Shown: one piece after another, positions 3,616-6,052 of the stretch
How the letters are laid out: each line of letters starts with the position of its first letter
How positions within the stretch are numbered: the stretch's first letter is position 1
Assembly: GCA_020438915.1 (NCBI GenBank)
Contig: JAGQTR010000373.1
Coordinates: forward strand, 1 to 6,052
Source: Mycobacterium sp.
Lineage (GTDB): Bacteria; Actinomycetota; Actinomycetes; Mycobacteriales; Mycobacteriaceae
Direction of reading: 5' to 3'
Length of the DNA: 6,052 nt
Program-made: the position numbers and the translations under genes
The notes under the pieces: generated by a model
The model's database searches: none
Told to the model about the DNA's origin: nothing
What the model saw: only the letters and a program-made list of their open reading frames with translations

Positions 3616-5580
3616 ATGAGTTCGACACATGAGTACGACATTCGAGCGGTGCTGCCCACCGGGCCCCCAGGGAGGTACTCCAGCTACGTGGGAAGGGTGG
3701 CCGCGCTCGGGGTGGCTCTAGGTGTTGGTGCAGCCATTGTCTGGATGCCCGCGGCAGCGTCGGCCGATACCGGCGGAGCGGCGAACGCGAGTTCGTCGAG
3801 TTCGTCATCGGGGTCCGAGGCGTCGGCAGGTAGTTCTTCGGGTGGTTCTCAGGTGTCGGACTCGCCGGACTCGACATCCGAAACCACGTCCTCATCGCCA
3901 GGCCCCGACTCATCTGGCTCGGGCAGCGAGGCCGCTGCGGACATAGCCGCCGATGTGACGGCCGACATCGATGATGACGACGCCGGCACCGAGAATCCGA
4001 CCGACGCGAACACCGATGCCACCGCATCGGAGAGCCCACGTTTCGATGCTGCTTCGCCGGACATCGCGGCGGGGGAGGATGCCGGTTCCGACGGCGGCGC
4101 CGCCGAGGTCGACTCTTCGGAGATCGGCGCGACCCCGGCCGATAGGTCCACGGCTCCGGCAGCAGAGCCGGAGGATGGGGCGGCCGCCGGCACGGGTGCG
4201 GCGCAAAGCGGTGGGCCGATCGTCGCCCGCGCGGCCAGCGGTGGCGGGTCTGCGGGGGCGCCTCGCGCCAGCGCTTCCGGTGGTGCGGCCCGGCTGTTCG
4301 GTAACGGCACCGCAGAACACCCCGACGCTGGAATCCTCTACGGCAGTGGATTCAGCTGGGATGCCGGCTCCTGTACTGGTGAAGCGGCCTGCCATGGCGG
4401 TAATGCCGGGCTTTGGGGCGGAAATGGCGGCAATGGTTTCAACGGCGGCAATGGTGGGTCGGCCGGCTGGTTCGGCAGTGGCGGCGACGGCGGGGCCGGT
4501 ATCAACGGGGGCAACGGCGGCAACGGCGGCAACGGCGGTCTGATCTTTGGCGCGGCCGGCAATGGCGGCGCCGGGGGAGCTGCGCTGGTCGCCTCAGCAC
4601 CTCCCGGCAGGGGTGGTGCCGGCGGTAAAGGAGGATTATTCGGAACTGACGGCCGGGCCGGCAGCACTGGCGCTGCCTACCCGAACCCGCCTGCCCCGCC
4701 CACGCCGGGCCAGCCGTCGGCCGTCACACCTAAACTCACTTTTGACTTCAACTACGGAACCGGATCGCAGTATTGGACCAGCGCAGCCCGTGATGGGCTG
4801 GAAGCAGCCGCGTTGGCACTTTCGTCCCACGTTGTCGTCGCATCCCCGGTAACCCTCACCTACGACGTCATCGGGGAGAACTCACCAAACAACTCGACGC
4901 TAGCCTGGTCGACCAGTTCCCTTTCCGGTTCTCAGCCCGGGTTTCTCGGGACCGTGGTCCAAGAGAAGATCTTGTCCGGAGTCGACGCCAACGGTGCGGC
5001 TTCCGACGGCAAGATCAACTTCAATTTCGGGTCGTCCTGGAGCCTGGATGGATCCGTCGGGAACAGAGAGTACGACTTCCAATCCACGGCGATGCACGAG
5101 CTGCTGCACACCTTCGGCTTCATATCCAACGTGGACCGCGCCGGATCGAACACCTTACGCAGCTGGACGCTGTTCGACAGCTTCATTGTGACCAGCAGCG
5201 ATACCGAGGTCATCGGCAGCGACTTCCGATGGAACACCGCCTACAACCCGAATCTGACCGGAGGCAACGGAGGCCTGTACTTCGGCGGCCCCAATGCCGT
5301 GGCCGCATACGGCGGGCTGGTGCCGCTCTACACACCCAACCCGTGGGGTTCGGGAAGTTCGCTGTCGCACCTGGACGACTCGACCTTCACCGGCGCACAC
5401 AGAGAACTGATGAACGCCCTCGTCAGGACCGGGCCAGGGATAGGCACCCTGAGTCCGGTTGAACTGGGCATCCTGCAGGATCTCGGCTATACGGTGGACT
5501 CCCCGCAGCACACCTACACCGCCCTCTTCATCACCATGGTTCTTGTTCGCCGCAGGAGGGCCGACCTATCGCGCAGCTGA
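3616..5580 (+). CDS. Exported PGRS-type glycine-rich protein with C-terminal zinc-metalloprotease-like domain
   Basis: A 654-residue exported protein. Residues 1-50 form a signal peptide with a long n-region and the core VGRVAALGVALGVGAA, with probable cleavage after ASA (A50 before D51). Residues 51-220 are a low-complexity Ser-rich, then Asp/Ala/Glu-rich acidic linker. Residues about 226-260 (LFGNGTAEHPDAG to C253 and C259) introduce a PGRS block (261-349) of GGNGG and GGAGG units, and a Pro-rich hinge (356-372) follows. The C-terminal domain (about 373-627) has HELLHTFGF (494-502), an HExxHxxGF zinc-binding and catalytic motif in AMHELLHTFGFISNVD, then HLDDSTF (585-591), RELMN (596-600, a possible Met-turn) and LSPVELGILQDLGY, an ending I recall from matrixin-like bacterial metalloproteases. 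The third zinc ligand is uncertain; H585 or D587 are candidates. There is no PE or PPE domain. The tail TYTALFITMVLVRRRR is hydrophobic then basic. ATG 3616 has GGGGAG six bases upstream. The last 13 bases overlap the next gene. The organisation is clear; protease activity is inferred. Confidence 0.88.
   Translation: MSSTHEYDIRAVLPTGPPGRYSSYVGRVAALGVALGVGAAIVWMPAAASADTGGAANASSSSSSSGSEASAGSSSGGSQVSDSPDSTSETTSSSPGPDSSGSGSEAAADIAADVTADIDDDDAGTENPTDANTDATASESPRFDAASPDIAAGEDAGSDGGAAEVDSSEIGATPADRSTAPAAEPEDGAAAGTGAAQSGGPIVARAASGGGSAGAPRASASGGAARLFGNGTAEHPDAGILYGSGFSWDAGSCTGEAACHGGNAGLWGGNGGNGFNGGNGGSAGWFGSGGDGGAGINGGNGGNGGNGGLIFGAAGNGGAGGAALVASAPPGRGGAGGKGGLFGTDGRAGSTGAAYPNPPAPPTPGQPSAVTPKLTFDFNYGTGSQYWTSAARDGLEAAALALSSHVVVASPVTLTYDVIGENSPNNSTLAWSTSSLSGSQPGFLGTVVQEKILSGVDANGAASDGKINFNFGSSWSLDGSVGNREYDFQSTAMHELLHTFGFISNVDRAGSNTLRSWTLFDSFIVTSSDTEVIGSDFRWNTAYNPNLTGGNGGLYFGGPNAVAAYGGLVPLYTPNPWGSGSSLSHLDDSTFTGAHRELMNALVRTGPGIGTLSPVELGILQDLGYTVDSPQHTYTALFITMVLVRRRRADLSRS
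4396..4662 (+). repeat. PGRS glycine-rich repeat block, including a 9-bp tandem repeat
   Basis: This stretch encodes residues 261-349 of the exported protein, built from Gly-Gly-Asn and Gly-Gly-Ala triplets typical of mycobacterial PGRS sequence. Within it 4504-4539 is four near-perfect tandem copies of the nonamer AACGGSGGY (Asn-Gly-Gly). The unit is a multiple of three, so gain or loss of copies would change the length without shifting the frame. The block is short compared with PE_PGRS proteins, whose repeats run to several hundred residues. Confidence 0.85.
5554..5559 (+). promoter_or_regulatory. Perfect Shine-Dalgarno AGGAGG inside the 3' end of the PGRS gene
   Basis: AGGAGG matches the anti-Shine-Dalgarno core exactly. 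In the upstream gene it is read as two consecutive AGG arginine codons (R647-R648), rare codons in high-GC mycobacteria, next to two CGC arginine codons. This suggests the protein sequence was shaped by the need for a ribosome binding site. It lies exactly eight bases before ATC 5568-5570, the proposed start of the amidase gene, and 24 bases before the upstream stop ends, so the two genes are probably translationally coupled. Confidence 0.8.
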
Positions 5581-6052
5581 GACGACGGGGCGTTTCACGA
5601 TTCCTGGTCGCGTTGTGCGCCGGACTATTCCTGCTCTCAGGCGCGCCGACCGCCGAAGCCTGCAGCCGAGTGACCTGGTTGGGGCCCGACGGCACGGTGA
5701 TCACCGGACGATCGATGGACTGGCCGTACTCGTTCAACTCGCATATCTACGTCATCCCCCGAGGCTTCACCCAGGGCGGGGCGGGCGGCGCCAATTCGCT
5801 GACGTGGACCAGCAGGTACGGCGCCGTCGAGGTGGCCGGCACCACCGATCCCAATGGGCCTATCGACGGCGTGTTCGATGGCATGAACGAGGCCGGCCTG
5901 GTGGCCAATCTGTTGTATCTGGGGGAAGCGGACTTCGGGCCGGCCCCGTCGGACGACCGGCCCCGACTCTCCTTCGCGGGCTGGGTGCAGTATGTGCTGA
6001 CCAGTTTCGCGACGGTGAACGAAGTGGTTGACGCTTTCACCGACCCGTCCAT
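5568..6052 (+). CDS. Secreted Ntn-hydrolase of the choloylglycine hydrolase / penicillin V acylase family, 3' truncated, with ATC start
   Basis: The open frame reads MAQLRRRGVSRF, then LVALCAGLFLLSG, then APTAEA|CSRVTW and stays open to the right edge (161 residues seen; the family usually has about 320-350). A signal peptide ends at AEA (A31), and cleavage would expose Cys32 as the N-terminal nucleophile of this linear amide C-N hydrolase family. Counting Cys32 as 1, Arg17 and Asp20 fall in GRSMDW, matching the catalytic Arg and Asp of bile salt hydrolases and penicillin V acylases; DGMNEAGL (N107) supplies the conserved Asn. The remaining catalytic residues lie outside the window. Such enzymes hydrolyse amides of bile acids, penicillin V or acyl-homoserine lactones; the substrate here is unknown. 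No ATG, GTG or TTG lies between the in-frame upstream stop (5459-5461) and TTG 5613, which would leave only a 16-residue leader. ATC 5568 has AGGAGG eight bases upstream. A sequencing error from ATG is the main alternative. Family assignment is firm, the start less so. Confidence 0.82.
   Translation, partial: MAQLRRRGVSRFLVALCAGLFLLSGAPTAEACSRVTWLGPDGTVITGRSMDWPYSFNSHIYVIPRGFTQGGAGGANSLTWTSRYGAVEVAGTTDPNGPIDGVFDGMNEAGLVANLLYLGEADFGPAPSDDRPRLSFAGWVQYVLTSFATVNEVVDAFTDPS

Noticed and set aside
3616..3765. Reading the exported protein as a PE_PGRS family member
   Set aside because: The N-terminus has a signal peptide and no PE helices or Pro-Glu motif; only the repeat block is PGRS-like.
4338..4667. 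Proline-rich minus-strand open frame (PPLPPLPP)
   Set aside because: It is the reverse complement of the PGRS glycine repeats (GGC/GGN read as GCC/NCC) and has no independent support.
5578..5580. Programmed -1 frameshift fusing the PGRS protein to the amidase
   Set aside because: No slippery heptamer is visible near the stop, and the amidase frame begins with its own Shine-Dalgarno and full signal peptide, which would make no sense in the middle of a fusion.
5459..6031. 190-residue plus-strand open frame overlapping the amidase
   Set aside because: Its translation is Arg-rich and without motifs; the amidase frame carries the signal peptide and catalytic Cys, Arg, Asp and Asn, so this is the shadow.

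Overview
The window looks like chromosomal DNA from a high-GC mycobacterium, probably an environmental or rapid-growing (Mycolicibacterium-type) species. The evidence is the start of an HtpG closely resembling the mycobacterial protein, a PGRS-type (GGNGG-rich) glycine-repeat secreted protein without a PE domain, a small secreted two-cysteine protein of actinobacterial type, and TANNNT -10 elements including one that implies a leaderless mRNA. No rRNA, tRNA, insertion sequence, CRISPR array or phage gene was seen.

Leftward block (minus strand, reading from about 3440 down to 1): a short-chain dehydrogenase/reductase (2607-3440); a small secreted two-cysteine protein (2152-2520); a secreted or lipoprotein lytic transglycosylase with a TTG start (1104-2105); a hairpin pair that probably ends that transcript (1050-1079); a GNAT acetyltransferase whose N-terminal domain resembles the dimerization region of gyrase/topoisomerase IV subunit A (332-997), apparently translated from a leaderless mRNA; an 11-bp-stem hairpin (220-245); an intergenic stretch rich in palindromes that probably carries the htpG promoter; and the first 27 codons of htpG (1-82), cut by the window edge. 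The secreted protein and the transglycosylase are 46 bp apart and may be co-transcribed, which would make a small cell-envelope unit.

Rightward block (plus strand): from a 175-bp divergent intergenic region runs a 654-residue exported protein (3616-5580) made of a signal peptide, a Ser/Asp/Ala-rich linker, a PGRS glycine-repeat block and a C-terminal domain with an HExxHxxGF zinc-protease motif. Its last codons overlap the start of a secreted N-terminal-nucleophile amidase of the choloylglycine hydrolase / penicillin V acylase family (5568 to beyond the right edge). That second gene has no ATG, GTG or TTG in a usable position. The only start giving a full signal peptide at correct spacing from a perfect AGGAGG is an ATC codon.

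The points most worth following up are the ATC start with its coding-region-embedded Shine-Dalgarno, the joining of a PGRS block to a metalloprotease-like domain, and the gyrase-A-like domain fused to a GNAT domain. Apart from the partial htpG, exact gene identities are family-level only.
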